Origin: CATOSP01 sp965205385
GTDB lineage: Bacteria; Chloroflexota; Dehalococcoidia; Lucifugimonadales; UBA3495
Length of the DNA: 64,000 nt
Direction: 5' to 3'
Assembly: GCA_965205385.1 (NCBI GenBank)
Contig: CBDBGS010000008.1
Location: 1,364,001-1,428,000, forward strand
Shown here: one piece after another, positions 1 through 8,833 of the stretch
Numbering within the stretch: the stretch's first letter is position 1
How the letters are laid out: each line of letters starts with the position of its first letter
Made by a program: the position numbers and the translations under genes
The notes under the pieces: generated by a model
Databases searched by the model: none
The model's input: the letters and a program-made list of their open reading frames with translations, nothing else
What the model was told of the DNA's origin: nothing

Positions 1-1
1 A

Positions 2-559
2 ATAGGGGAACTGGAACAACTGGTCCTCGAAAACGAGATCGTCATGGTCCGCACACGCGGCGTCAGCCCTCTTCCCTTGGATATGGCCATCAACTCCTCG
101 GTAAGCGGGCCAGTGCTGCGGGCGAGTGGGCTGGCGTGGGACTGGCGCAAGGTCGAGCCCTATGACGCCTACGACCGGGTGGAGTTCGACGTTCCGGTGG
201 CGCAAAACGGGGACAACTATGACAGGTTCTGGGTGCGGATGCAGGAGATACACCAGAGCGCCCGGATCATCGAGCAATGTGCGCAACAAATCGAGCCGGG
301 GCCCGTGCGCCTGGAGCTACCCCTGGTCCTCAGGCCTGAGCCCGGTAAAGAAGCCTACGGGAGAGTGGAGGCTTCGAAAGGGGAACTCGCATTCTACCTG
401 TTCAGCGACGGAGGAGTCAGCCCGTACCGTTGCAAGATACGATCGCCGTCGCTGATAAATCTCACGGTGACCGAACATTTATTGGTCGGCTGGAAGTTGG
501 CCGACATGATCGTGACCCTGGGCAGCGTCGATATCAACATGGGTGAAGTTGACCGGTGA
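2..559 (+). CDS. nuoD: NADH-quinone oxidoreductase subunit D, C-terminal part (5' end outside window)
   Basis: This is the C-terminal ~185 residues of the 49-kDa subunit of respiratory complex I, which with NuoB lines the quinone site in the peripheral arm. The frame is open from base 2 (IGELEQLVLENEI), upstream of the first ATG at 44, so the gene enters the window already running. Recognisable family features are TRGVSPLPLDMAINSSVSGPVLRASG and the terminal block SLINLTVTEHLLVGWKLADMIVTLGSVDINMGEVDR (named here only as landmarks, split: SLINLTVTEHLL, DMIVTLGSVDINMGEVDR). The end overlaps the GTG of nuoH by 4 bases (GTGA), so the two are translationally coupled. The remaining nuo genes should lie upstream of the window. 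Confidence 0.93.
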   Translation: MGELEQLVLENEIVMVRTRGVSPLPLDMAINSSVSGPVLRASGLAWDWRKVEPYDAYDRVEFDVPVAQNGDNYDRFWVRMQEIHQSARIIEQCAQQIEPGPVRLELPLVLRPEPGKEAYGRVEASKGELAFYLFSDGGVSPYRCKIRSPSLINLTVTEHLLVGWKLADMIVTLGSVDINMGEVDR

Positions 560-1755
560 GCTGCGTCTTATCCCAGGACAGTATCCTCTACGGGACGCCC
601 CTGCTGAGGTGGGTGTATGAGTTGGCCGGCTTGTTCCTGCCGTGCTGGCTGTCATATTTCCTGGCGGGGTTGGTCATCATGGTTATCCTGGTCAACGCGG
701 TGCTCTTGGGGGCGGCGGTGTTCGTGTGGACGGAGCGGCGGTTGATCGGGAGGTTCCACAACCGTGTGGGACCCAACCGGTGGGGGCCATTCGGCACATT
801 CCAGCCCATCGCCGACTTGCTCAAGCTGATCGTCAAAGAAGACTTGGTCCCGGCGGGGGCCGACAAGATCGCGTTCGTGGCTGCCCCGGTAATCATGGTG
901 TCGACCGCCATCCTAATGCTGGCGGTGGTGCCCTTCTCCAAGAACACCGCGCTGGCCGACCTCAACGTCGGCGTTCTGTACGTGCTTGCCGTAACCTCCC
1001 TGACCTCGGTGGCCATTTTGATGGCCGGATGGGCGTCCAACAACCGTTACGCCCTATTCGGCGCGGCCAGGGGAGTGGCGGTGTTGATTAGCTACGAAGT
1101 CCCCGTGGTGCTTTGCTTGCTCGGTGTCGTCATGGTAGCCGGGTCGATGTCACTGGCCGACGTCGTGGCCGCCCAGGCAATACCCTTCCTCCTGGTGCAG
1201 CCGCTGGCTATGTTCGTGTTTCTCGCCGGGACTTCGGCGGAGTTGAACCGCACCCCCTTCGACGTCGCCGAGGCTGAATCGGAGTTGATCGCCGGGTACC
1301 ATATCGAGTACAGCGGCATCAAGTTCGGGCTCATTCAGGCTGCGGAATTCGGTGGTGTGGTAACAGCATCAGCGGTGATCGTGACGCTGTTCCTATCAGG
1401 TTGGGCAGGTCCGGCCAGCGCCTACATCGGTTGGTTCTGGTTCCTGCTGAAGGTGGGCGTGGTCGCGTTCCTGTTCATCTGGGTTAGGGCAACCTTTCCC
1501 CGGCTCCGTATCGACCAGATAATGGCGTTTGCCTGGAAGTTCCTGATGCCGCTGAGCTTCATCAACCTTCTGGCAACCAGCCTGGAAGTTTACTTCTTAA
1601 GGGATGCCAATGGTTCTCTGACAACCAATGACCTCTGGATTATGACGGGGGTTAACCTGGCGATCGCCGCCGTTTGCATCCCCCTGTTCGGTAGCCTGAT
1701 CCGGGACAAAGTAAGGCCCGCAAGATGGCGGCCCGCAGCGGGTGAGGTGACATAA
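556..1755 (+). CDS. nuoH: NADH-quinone oxidoreductase subunit H
   Basis: Membrane subunit of complex I that joins the peripheral arm to the proton-pumping arm and forms the entrance of the quinone channel. The 399-residue product has about eight hydrophobic segments and the hallmark stretches WTERRLIGRFHNRVGPNRWG (about residues 55-75) and NRTPFDVAEAESELIAGYH (about 230-250), both conserved in NuoH/ND1. It starts at GTG 556, which overlaps the nuoD stop, and its TAA shares one base with the nuoI ATG. Length is slightly above the usual ~330-400 because of N- and C-terminal extensions. Order D-H-I is the normal nuo order with E, F and G absent from this stretch. Confidence 0.96.
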   Translation: MSCVLSQDSILYGTPLLRWVYELAGLFLPCWLSYFLAGLVIMVILVNAVLLGAAVFVWTERRLIGRFHNRVGPNRWGPFGTFQPIADLLKLIVKEDLVPAGADKIAFVAAPVIMVSTAILMLAVVPFSKNTALADLNVGVLYVLAVTSLTSVAILMAGWASNNRYALFGAARGVAVLISYEVPVVLCLLGVVMVAGSMSLADVVAAQAIPFLLVQPLAMFVFLAGTSAELNRTPFDVAEAESELIAGYHIEYSGIKFGLIQAAEFGGVVTASAVIVTLFLSGWAGPASAYIGWFWFLLKVGVVAFLFIWVRATFPRLRIDQIMAFAWKFLMPLSFINLLATSLEVYFLRDANGSLTTNDLWIMTGVNLAIAAVCIPLFGSLIRDKVRPARWRPAAGEVT

Positions 1756-2366
1756 TGTACGGTATGGGAATGGTCAAGGGCCTGTTGGTGACACTTAAAA
1801 ACATGACCAAAAAGCCGTTCACCGTTCAATACCCGGAAGAGCGGCTGAAGCAGCACCCCCGCTTTCGGGGCGAGGAATTCGTATGGTACGAAGAGCGGTG
1901 CACCGGCTGCGCCTCCTGTGCAAAATTTTGCCCATTAGGGATCATCAAGATCGTGACAAGCCCGAGCCAGACCGCGCCGGCGCAGGGTGACAAGTACCTG
2001 CTCGAGGTATTCGACATCGAGCTGCAAAGGTGCATGTTCTGCGGCCTGTGTGTCGAGGCTTGCCCCTATGACGCGCTCTTTATGGGCAGCGGGTTCGAGC
2101 AGGGGCAATACTCTCGAAAAGGCATGTTTATTTCGATAGACCAACTCAGGCAGTCTGAGAAGCATCCCAGCACTTTCTTCCGCCCTCAACTCGAAGCCGC
2201 CGGTTATGACCCCCACAAAGGCCGGCCCCTGGACTGGCAAGAGGTGGGCAGGGAAGGTTGGGCATGGCACCAGAGGGAGAAGATGGGGATGCGCCTCACC
2301 GGCGACGAAGGCGATTCCGAAGATACTGGCGCCACTACCGGGGAATCCACCGGGCCGTCCACGTAG
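1755..2366 (+). CDS. nuoI: NADH-quinone oxidoreductase subunit I (2x[4Fe-4S] ferredoxin)
   Basis: Carries the two [4Fe-4S] clusters N6a and N6b that pass electrons toward NuoB in complex I. Two ferredoxin motifs are visible: C49-x2-C52-x2-C55-x3-C59-P (CTGCASCAKFCP) and C93-x2-C96-x2-C99-x3-C103-P (CMFCGLCVEACP). At 203 residues it has the usual length plus an acidic, low-complexity C-terminus rich in Gly, Thr and Ser. The ATG at 1755 overlaps the nuoH stop by one base and the TAG is followed immediately by the nuoJ ATG. Confidence 0.96.
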   Translation: MYGMGMVKGLLVTLKNMTKKPFTVQYPEERLKQHPRFRGEEFVWYEERCTGCASCAKFCPLGIIKIVTSPSQTAPAQGDKYLLEVFDIELQRCMFCGLCVEACPYDALFMGSGFEQGQYSRKGMFISIDQLRQSEKHPSTFFRPQLEAAGYDPHKGRPLDWQEVGREGWAWHQREKMGMRLTGDEGDSEDTGATTGESTGPST

Positions 2367-2954
2367 ATGTTGTTCCAGGACATCGTATTCTGGTTACTGG
2401 CCGTGATCGCCATTGGGTCGGCCCTGGGCGTAGTCCTGATCAGAGACCTATTCCGGGCCGCTATGCTCCTGGTCCTCGTTTTCGTATCCATAGCGGGATT
2501 TTTCGTTTTGCTGAGCGCCGAGTTTCTGGCGGTGGTGCAGGTACTGATCTACGCTGGGGCCATATCAATCTTGCTCATCTTCGGGATCATGCTGACGCGC
2601 AACGTCCAACAGGGGAACTTGGCCAACAGGCTCCAACTTCCCGCCGTGGTGTTTTCAGTGATGCTACTGGCAGTGATGGTTACGGTGGCCCTCCAGACCG
2701 ATTGGTCCACGTTGACCGAAGGCCAGGAACAAGTGGCCAACGTGGTGCAGACCAGCGCGGTCAAGACTCTTAGCGCCGAGAATGGTGTACCCTCTTTGGA
2801 CCTGCCGGATATCACGGCTGCCCAACACGATAGTTTGAAGAGCGCGGGGTTGGCGGACCTCTTGGTCAGCGATTTCGTGTTGCCCTTCGAAGCGGTGTCC
2901 CTGCTTTTGCTGGCGGCGGTGATCGGGTCCCTGGTGCTGGTGCGCCCGAGGTGA
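2367..2954 (+). CDS. nuoJ: NADH-quinone oxidoreductase subunit J
   Basis: Small membrane subunit (ND6-like) of complex I. The 195-residue product starts directly after the nuoI stop. Five hydrophobic segments are visible, including the ND6-type stretch VLIYAGAISILLIFGIML around residues 60-77 that contains the flexible helix linked to proton-pump coupling. A hydrophilic loop of about 50 residues precedes the last membrane segment. Synteny with nuoK (gap of 9 bases) supports the call. Confidence 0.94.
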   Translation: MLFQDIVFWLLAVIAIGSALGVVLIRDLFRAAMLLVLVFVSIAGFFVLLSAEFLAVVQVLIYAGAISILLIFGIMLTRNVQQGNLANRLQLPAVVFSVMLLAVMVTVALQTDWSTLTEGQEQVANVVQTSAVKTLSAENGVPSLDLPDITAAQHDSLKSAGLADLLVSDFVLPFEAVSLLLLAAVIGSLVLVRPR

Positions 2955-2963
2955 TGGCAGCAG

Positions 2964-3293
2964 ATGTCCCTTGAATCGGTCTTGATCGTTGCGGCGGTCC
3001 TATTCGCCATTGGGCTGTACGGTTCGCTGGCACGCCGCAATGCGCTGGTCGTCCTGATGTCTATCGAGTTAATGTTCAACGCCGTGAACCTGACCCTGGT
3101 CGGTCTGGCGCGGTACGTCGCGCCCGCTGCATTTCAGGATGACCTTTCAAGCCTGCTTACTGGGCAGATTTTCGCGGTTTTCATAATCACGGTGGCCGCG
3201 GCTGAGATCGCACTTGGTCTCGGTATTGTATTCGCTATGTACCGCAACTCTGAGACTGTCGACCTGGCCGACGCCGTAGAGCTCAGGAATTAG
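2964..3293 (+). CDS. nuoK: NADH-quinone oxidoreductase subunit K
   Basis: ND4L-like complex I subunit, 109 residues with three membrane helices. The conserved acidic residues expected in helices 2 and 3 are present: Glu in MSIELMFNAVNL (about residue 35) and Glu in VAAAEIALGLGIVFAMYR (about residue 76). Position between nuoJ and nuoL, separated from nuoL only by a small gene, matches the usual order. Confidence 0.95.
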   Translation: MSLESVLIVAAVLFAIGLYGSLARRNALVVLMSIELMFNAVNLTLVGLARYVAPAAFQDDLSSLLTGQIFAVFIITVAAAEIALGLGIVFAMYRNSETVDLADAVELRN

Positions 3294-3313
3294 TCACCGG
3301 GTCGCATAACGCA

Positions 3314-3508
3314 ATGTGGGTAGAGTTCAAAAGCGCGCCGAACTTGATGCTGGCTGAGATCTGGAAGGAAGTCCTCGAGGGAGAAGGGCTTCCCACCCGC
3401 ATCTTACCCGAGGGAGACATATTGGACTGGGGCGAAAAGGTCCCCTTCCGTGTATATGTCCCGAAGGGGCGAGAGCACGTGGCCGAAGAGATTCTGAGGA
3501 AGCTGTAG
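3314..3508 (+). CDS. small DUF2007-like protein inserted in the nuo operon
   Basis: A 64-residue soluble protein whose stop codon (3506-3508) is followed directly by the nuoL ATG, so it is part of the transcription unit. The pattern MWVEFKSAPNLMLAEIWKEV, then LEGEGLPTRIL and VYVPKGREHVAEEIL, resembles the DUF2007 fold (a small ferredoxin-like alpha/beta domain in which a protein chain switches between two strands and helices; sometimes annotated as putative signal-transducing protein). No catalytic motif is visible. A role in complex I assembly or regulation is only a guess from location. Confidence 0.75.
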   Translation: MWVEFKSAPNLMLAEIWKEVLEGEGLPTRILPEGDILDWGEKVPFRVYVPKGREHVAEEILRKL

Positions 3509-5578
3509 ATGGTAACAGAACTCTCGGTCTGGGGGATCTTCCTTCTTCCTCTGGCTTCCTTCGTCATCATCGCCCTCGTTATCCGGCCGTTTTTCAACCG
3601 TTTCTCAGTGGTCAGCGCCCTGCTGTTGATTGCCGCATTGGCGCTTTCCCTATTGCTTGCCATCGAAGCTCTGGTAGTAGTCGTTCAGGGCCACGAGGCC
3701 GAACTTCAATCCTACGAGTGGCTGAAGGTGGGCAGCGCGACGGTCGAAATCTCCCTGGTGCTTGACCCGCTAACGGCGGTAATGGCCGTGGTGGTTACGT
3801 CGGTCAGCCTGATGGTCCAGATTTACTCCATGGGGTACATGAAAGGGGATCCCAGCTACGCGCGGTACTTCGCCTACATGTCGCTCTTCACCGCATCCAT
3901 GCTGGGATTGGTGCTGGTGGCCAACGTTCTGGTGCTCTACGCCTTTTGGGAATTGGTTGGTGTTTCGTCTTACCTGCTAATAGGCTTTTGGCACGAGCGT
4001 CCCGCTGCCGCCGCAGCGGCCAAAAAGGCCTTCATCATCACACGAATAGGAGACCTGGGGCTGCTGATCGCCATTCTGTATCTGTTCTTCCGGGCCGACG
4101 AGTTCGCTGCTGCGGGAATGAATGCCTTCCATATCCCGGACATCTGGAGGGCGGTGGACCCGGTGGCGGGCGGCGCGGCGGTCCTGGCCGGCGGCGGCCT
4201 GACCTGGTTCACCCTGGGCGTATTCGCCGCCGCGGTGGGCAAGTCCGGACAGTTCCCGCTACACTCGTGGTTGCCCGACGCGATGGAGGGGCCCACGCCG
4301 GTGAGCGCGCTGATCCACGCCGCGACGATGGTTGCCGCGGGCGTGTTCTTGGTAGGAAGGTTCTACCCGGCGTTCCTGGCGTCCCAGGGAACCCTCACCG
4401 TGGTCGCGTTGATCGGGGCGTTCACCGCGCTGATGGCGGCCACGATGGGGCTAGTTATGAACGACATCAAGCGGGTGATGGCATACTCCACGGTATCCCA
4501 GCTCGGCTATATGATGGCGGCGTTGGGGCTTGGGGCGTTTCCCGCGGCCATATTCCACCTGGTGACCCATGCGTCTTTCAAGGCGCTCCTTTTCTTGGGG
4601 GCGGGAAGCGTAAACCACGCAACGGGCACCTTTGACATGCGCTACATGGGCGGGCTGCGGCGGCACATGCCATTGACCTACTTGCTCGTGGTCATAGGCG
4701 GATTGAGCCTAGTGGGGATATTCCCTCTCTCCGGCTTTTGGAGCAAGGACGAGATTTTGGCGAGCGCCTGGACCGGCGGGGGAGTTGTCGCTCCATGGGT
4801 TGGACAGGTCTGCCTCATCCTGCTGCTCGCCGGTGTGCTTCTGACGGCCTTCTACACCCTGAGGATGGTCTACATGACCTTTCACGGAGAGTTCCGGGGT
4901 GGGATTGAACAGGAGCAGGCAGACATGGGCGGTGAGGCCCACGGAGATGACGCCCACGCCGACGATGCCCACGCCGACGATGCCCACGGAGGAGTCCACC
5001 TGGCCGAGTCCCCCGCCGTCATGGTCCTGCCTATGGTGTTGCTCGGAATCGGAGCGGTGGCATTGGGTTTTGTCAGCAATCCCCAATGGGTCGAGATTGC
5101 TGGGATACCGAAACACTGGATTACCGAGCTATTGGAGCATGGGGTTGCGCCCGTGCTGTCCGCCTCCGCGCCTCACCTGGCGATACCCAAGTTCAGCCTG
5201 GGTATCGCGGTACTCTCGACGATAATCGCGGTGGTAGGGATTGCGCTGTCCACTTGGTTATATCTTATGCGGCCGTGGCGGGACAGGGACCCTCTGGAAG
5301 TTGCTGGACCGGTGCACCAACTGTTATTCCAGAAGTATTTCATCGATGCGCTTTACGAAGACGCCTTAGTCCGCCGGGCCTTTTACAGGGTTTTGGCAGG
5401 GGCCACTGATTGGGTGGACCGTAGCATCGTGGACCGGATTGTTGACTGGACTGGCGTAATTTTCCGTAACGTTGGCCGATTGGCGCTGGCCCCCCTTCAG
5501 ACCGGAGAGGTCCAGGCCTACGGGTTGGCTGTGGCGTTGGGCAGCTTGATTATTGTTTTGGGGTTCTTGTTAACGTGA
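3509..5578 (+). CDS. nuoL: NADH-quinone oxidoreductase subunit L
   Basis: Antiporter-like proton-pumping subunit at the distal end of complex I, 689 residues with about 15-16 membrane helices. Family landmarks include YFAYMSLFTASMLGLVLV, FWELVGVSSYLLIGFWHE with the conserved Glu of helix 5, the HSWLPDAMEGPTPVSALIHA block of helix 7 with its broken-helix Lys/His environment, and a C-terminal lateral-helix region. A hydrophilic loop near residues 470-500 contains an unusual His/Asp-rich tandem repeat (listed separately). No start ambiguity: ATG 3509 abuts the preceding stop. Confidence 0.96.
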   Translation: MVTELSVWGIFLLPLASFVIIALVIRPFFNRFSVVSALLLIAALALSLLLAIEALVVVVQGHEAELQSYEWLKVGSATVEISLVLDPLTAVMAVVVTSVSLMVQIYSMGYMKGDPSYARYFAYMSLFTASMLGLVLVANVLVLYAFWELVGVSSYLLIGFWHERPAAAAAAKKAFIITRIGDLGLLIAILYLFFRADEFAAAGMNAFHIPDIWRAVDPVAGGAAVLAGGGLTWFTLGVFAAAVGKSGQFPLHSWLPDAMEGPTPVSALIHAATMVAAGVFLVGRFYPAFLASQGTLTVVALIGAFTALMAATMGLVMNDIKRVMAYSTVSQLGYMMAALGLGAFPAAIFHLVTHASFKALLFLGAGSVNHATGTFDMRYMGGLRRHMPLTYLLVVIGGLSLVGIFPLSGFWSKDEILASAWTGGGVVAPWVGQVCLILLLAGVLLTAFYTLRMVYMTFHGEFRGGIEQEQADMGGEAHGDDAHADDAHADDAHGGVHLAESPAVMVLPMVLLGIGAVALGFVSNPQWVEIAGIPKHWITELLEHGVAPVLSASAPHLAIPKFSLGIAVLSTIIAVVGIALSTWLYLMRPWRDRDPLEVAGPVHQLLFQKYFIDALYEDALVRRAFYRVLAGATDWVDRSIVDRIVDWTGVIFRNVGRLALAPLQTGEVQAYGLAVALGSLIIVLGFLLT
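4952..4981 (+). repeat. 15-bp perfect tandem repeat inside nuoL (HADDA repeat)
   Basis: The unit gcccacgccgacgat occurs twice back to back, with further degenerate copies on both sides, encoding a run of Ala-His-Asp-Asp/Ala-Asp-Asp in a loop between membrane helices of NuoL. Such loops vary in length between species; a metal-binding role is not shown. Confidence 0.9.
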
Positions 5579-5645
5579 CGACGCCTGGTTTCAAAATAGA
5601 GGCCGCGTCACTTGACGCTTCAAGGGCCCGGGGAAAGATCGCGTA

Positions 5646-7178
5646 GTGGAACTTTCCTCCCCCTTCGTCTATTTGCTGACCGTTACGGTCTTCCTGCCGC
5701 TGGCGGGAGCGTTGGTTATCTTCGCGCTGATACGCGGTGACCGAAACGTTCGCGCTTTTGCCCTCCTAATCGCAATAGCCGACCTGGCGTTGAGCCTGAT
5801 TGTTTTCAGCTTCTTTGACCGGTCGGAAGGCGCCGACCGATTCCAGTTCGTCGAACGGTTTATCTGGATCCCCGGGGAAACGTTTGAGGCCAGTTACCTG
5901 CTGGGTGTGGACGGGTTGAGCGCGCCGTTGGTCGCGCTAACCGGGCTTCTGGGAATATGCGCCGTGTTTGCGTCCTGGCACATAAACGTTCGGGTAAAGG
6001 AGCATTACATCTGGCTGCTGGTGTTGCAGACCTCGGTTATGGGTGTGTTCACTTCCCTGGACTTGCTCCTGTTTTTCCTGTTTTGGGAACTGGAACTGAT
6101 CCCGATGTACATGCTGATCTCCATTTGGGGAGCCGGGCGCAAAGAGTATTCGGCGATGAAATTCCTCATCTTCACTCTTTTGGGAAGCGCCTTTATGCTG
6201 GTGGCCATCGTCGCGGTGTTCCTCACGCCGGGGATCGGGACCTTCGACATGGTTCAGTTGTCCCAGGCCGAAACCATGCTTAACGCTGGGAACGTGCTGT
6301 TGCCGTTGGGAGCCCTGTTCTGGCTCTTCTTCATAGCTTTTGCCATCAAGCTCCCGAGTTGGCCGGTCCATACGTGGCTGCCAGACGCCCACACCGACGC
6401 ACCTACAGCGGCCAGTGTCATGCTGGCGGGAGTGCTGCTCAAAATGGGCGGGTACGGCCTGCTCCGGATCAACGTCGGGATGTTCCCGTCTCAGGCCGAC
6501 AGATTCGCCTGGGTCCTGGTCGCGCTTGGTGTGATCAGCGTCTTGTACGGAGCCGTCGTGACAATTCGGCAAACGGACCTGAAGCGTCTCATAGCGTATT
6601 CCAGCGTGAGCCACATGGGCCTGGTCATGATTGGGATCGGTTCAATTGGAATCAGCGAAGGAACGTTGACATCCGCGGGGCTAAACGGCGCGGCTATGCA
6701 GCTATTTACCCACGGAACGATCACCGGGCTTCTGTTCTTGGCGACGGGGCTGGTCTACGACAAGGCCCATACCCGCTACATTCCCGACCTGGGTGGACTG
6801 GCGGGGCGGATGCCGGTCGTGGCCACGGCTTTCCTGATCGCCGGGCTGGCATCGTTGGGGCTGCCGGGACTCAGCGGGTTCGTCTCCGAGGTGTTGGTTT
6901 TCCTAGGGGCGTTCCGGGCGTACCCATGGGCCACAGTCCTCGCGGCGCTGGGAATCGTACTAGCGGCCGGGTACATTTTGTGGATGGTGGAAAGGGCATT
7001 CTTCGGTGAGCGCCGGGAGAGGTTCGCTGACCTGGCCGATGCTTCACTGGTCGAAGCTGTGCCCCTGGCGCTCCTTGTGATCACCATCGTAGGGATCGGG
7101 GTCTACCCCTCCCTGCTGACGGACGTATTCGAGATAGGGCTCGAGCCGATGATAAACATGCTTAACGGCGGCGGGTAA
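5646..7178 (+). CDS. nuoM: NADH-quinone oxidoreductase subunit M
   Basis: Second antiporter-like pump subunit of complex I, 510 residues. Characteristic stretches are LFWELELIPMYMLISIWG (conserved Glu in helix 5), KLPSWPVHTWLPDAHTDAPT (helix 7 region with conserved Lys) and RLIAYSSVSHMGLVMIGI. It starts at GTG 5646 after a 67-base gap from nuoL, the largest gap inside this part of the operon. No internal promoter is clear, though ttgacg occurs at about 5611. Confidence 0.96.
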   Translation: MELSSPFVYLLTVTVFLPLAGALVIFALIRGDRNVRAFALLIAIADLALSLIVFSFFDRSEGADRFQFVERFIWIPGETFEASYLLGVDGLSAPLVALTGLLGICAVFASWHINVRVKEHYIWLLVLQTSVMGVFTSLDLLLFFLFWELELIPMYMLISIWGAGRKEYSAMKFLIFTLLGSAFMLVAIVAVFLTPGIGTFDMVQLSQAETMLNAGNVLLPLGALFWLFFIAFAIKLPSWPVHTWLPDAHTDAPTAASVMLAGVLLKMGGYGLLRINVGMFPSQADRFAWVLVALGVISVLYGAVVTIRQTDLKRLIAYSSVSHMGLVMIGIGSIGISEGTLTSAGLNGAAMQLFTHGTITGLLFLATGLVYDKAHTRYIPDLGGLAGRMPVVATAFLIAGLASLGLPGLSGFVSEVLVFLGAFRAYPWATVLAALGIVLAAGYILWMVERAFFGERRERFADLADASLVEAVPLALLVITIVGIGVYPSLLTDVFEIGLEPMINMLNGGG

Positions 7179-7186
7179 GGGAGCCC

Positions 7187-8716
7187 ATGTCGCTGTACGA
7201 CATCTACGTCATTTCCCCGCCGATGGCCGTGGCTATTGTGGGGATATTGGTGATCCTGCTGGACCTGGTAACCCAGCGGAAACGGTTGCTTCCCCTGTTT
7301 GCTCTGGTCGGGTTGATCGCGCCGGCTGTTCTTTTGGTGTTCCAATTGCAAGACCTGATGGACACCCGGGACCTGCTGTCCGCTTCGGAGGCGTTGGTTG
7401 ACGGCAAGGAGAGCGTGCTCCTGGGCAGCCTTGTTGTCGACCGGTTTGCCTTGTTCTTCGGTTTCCTGGTATTGGCAGCCACAGCGTTGGTTGTGCTGGC
7501 TTCGGTTGAGTATGTAGACCAGATGGAGCGGAGGCACGGAGAATATTACGGGTTAGTGCTGTTCTCCGCCACAGGCATGATCTTGCTGGCCAGCGCTTCC
7601 GAACTCATAACCATTTACATCTCGTTGGAATTGACCACGTTGCCAATCGTGGCCTTGGCCGCGTTCCAGAGCAGCTCCAAGTCCAGCGAGGCGGGGATGA
7701 AGTTCCTGGTCATCGGGGCCATCAGTTCGGCGATAATGCTCTACGGGATGGCGCTGGTGTTCGGTTTCGCCCAGACCACCGACCTCACCGGCATAGCCGC
7801 GAGGGTTGCCGATACAACAGGCGGCTTGTCGACGGATAACTACGTGCTGTTAGTCGGGGTCGTGCTAATGGTTGCCGGGTTTGGCTTCAAGATATCCTCT
7901 GCGCCATTCCAGATGTGGGTGCCGGACATCTATGAGGGGGCGCCTACGCCCGTCGTCGCATTCCTGTCTGTGGCGAGCAAAGCCGCGGCGTTCGCCGTGC
8001 TGATCCGGGTCTTCTACACCGGTTTCTTTGACGTGGGCATGGATTGGGGAGTCTTGATGGCTATCCTGGCGGCCGCGTCCATGATCGTTGGCAACCTGGT
8101 GGCGATGAGCCAGTCCAACATCCGGAGGTTGTTCGGGTACAGCACGATCGCCCACGCGGGTTACATCCTGGTGGGTGTCGCTGCGGGAGTGCAGGGATCC
8201 GCCGACGGCTCAACCGGGTACGTTCCCGTCGGGCCAAACAGCGTGCTTTTCTACCTTGGAGCGTACACTGCGGCCAACCTTACCGCCTTCTTCGCCATCA
8301 TTGCCATTGGCAGCCGCATTGGCAGCGACCAGATCGAGGACTATGCGGGTATCGCCAGGCGTTCTCCGGTCCTGGCCGTCGTGCTGGCCCTGGCGTTGGT
8401 CGCACTTATCGGCGTACCGCCGACCGGCATATTTATTGCGAAACTCTACATCTTTACCGCCGCCGTGAAGGGCGGACTGGCCTGGCTGGCGATAATCGGA
8501 GTTATCAACAGCGTCGTATCCGCGTATTATTACGTCCGAATCATCCGGGTCATGTTCCTGGAAGCGCCGGCCTCCGACGAACCGATACCCCTGTCACCCG
8601 CTTCCTGGGTTGCCCTAACCGCATCTGGAGCTTCGATGTTATGGATGGGCATCGCGCCGGGGTATGTGCTCCGGGCGGCGGAGATCGCCGTTTCAGCCCT
8701 GGCGGTGCGGCTATGA
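7187..8716 (+). CDS. nuoN: NADH-quinone oxidoreductase subunit N
   Basis: Third antiporter-like pump subunit, 509 residues, 8 bases after nuoM. Landmarks are LASASELITIYISLELTTLP with the conserved Glu, FKISSAPFQMWVPDIYEGAP, and RRLFGYSTIAHAGYILVG. As in other bacteria it closes the nuo operon; the next gene, NAD kinase, has its own likely promoter in the 117-base gap. Confidence 0.96.
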   Translation: MSLYDIYVISPPMAVAIVGILVILLDLVTQRKRLLPLFALVGLIAPAVLLVFQLQDLMDTRDLLSASEALVDGKESVLLGSLVVDRFALFFGFLVLAATALVVLASVEYVDQMERRHGEYYGLVLFSATGMILLASASELITIYISLELTTLPIVALAAFQSSSKSSEAGMKFLVIGAISSAIMLYGMALVFGFAQTTDLTGIAARVADTTGGLSTDNYVLLVGVVLMVAGFGFKISSAPFQMWVPDIYEGAPTPVVAFLSVASKAAAFAVLIRVFYTGFFDVGMDWGVLMAILAAASMIVGNLVAMSQSNIRRLFGYSTIAHAGYILVGVAAGVQGSADGSTGYVPVGPNSVLFYLGAYTAANLTAFFAIIAIGSRIGSDQIEDYAGIARRSPVLAVVLALALVALIGVPPTGIFIAKLYIFTAAVKGGLAWLAIIGVINSVVSAYYYVRIIRVMFLEAPASDEPIPLSPASWVALTASGASMLWMGIAPGYVLRAAEIAVSALAVRL

Positions 8717-8728
8717 TTCAGGGCCGCG

Positions 8729-8758
8729 TTGACACTAATTCTAAGCCGGTGCTAAACT
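8729..8758 (+). promoter_or_regulatory. predicted promoter upstream of NAD kinase
   Basis: ttgaca at 8729-8734 and taaact at 8753-8758 are separated by 18 bases, and TGC precedes the second hexamer (extended -10). It lies about 75 bases before the ATG at 8834. Similar TGC-TAAACT boxes recur elsewhere in the window. Confidence 0.55.
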
Positions 8759-8833
8759 GCGCGTGCTCTCGCGCCGGGGTTGCGCGGGGCCGCTCCCCAA
8801 GCCTCCCTGAGACGATTTCCGTCCAGACGCTGT

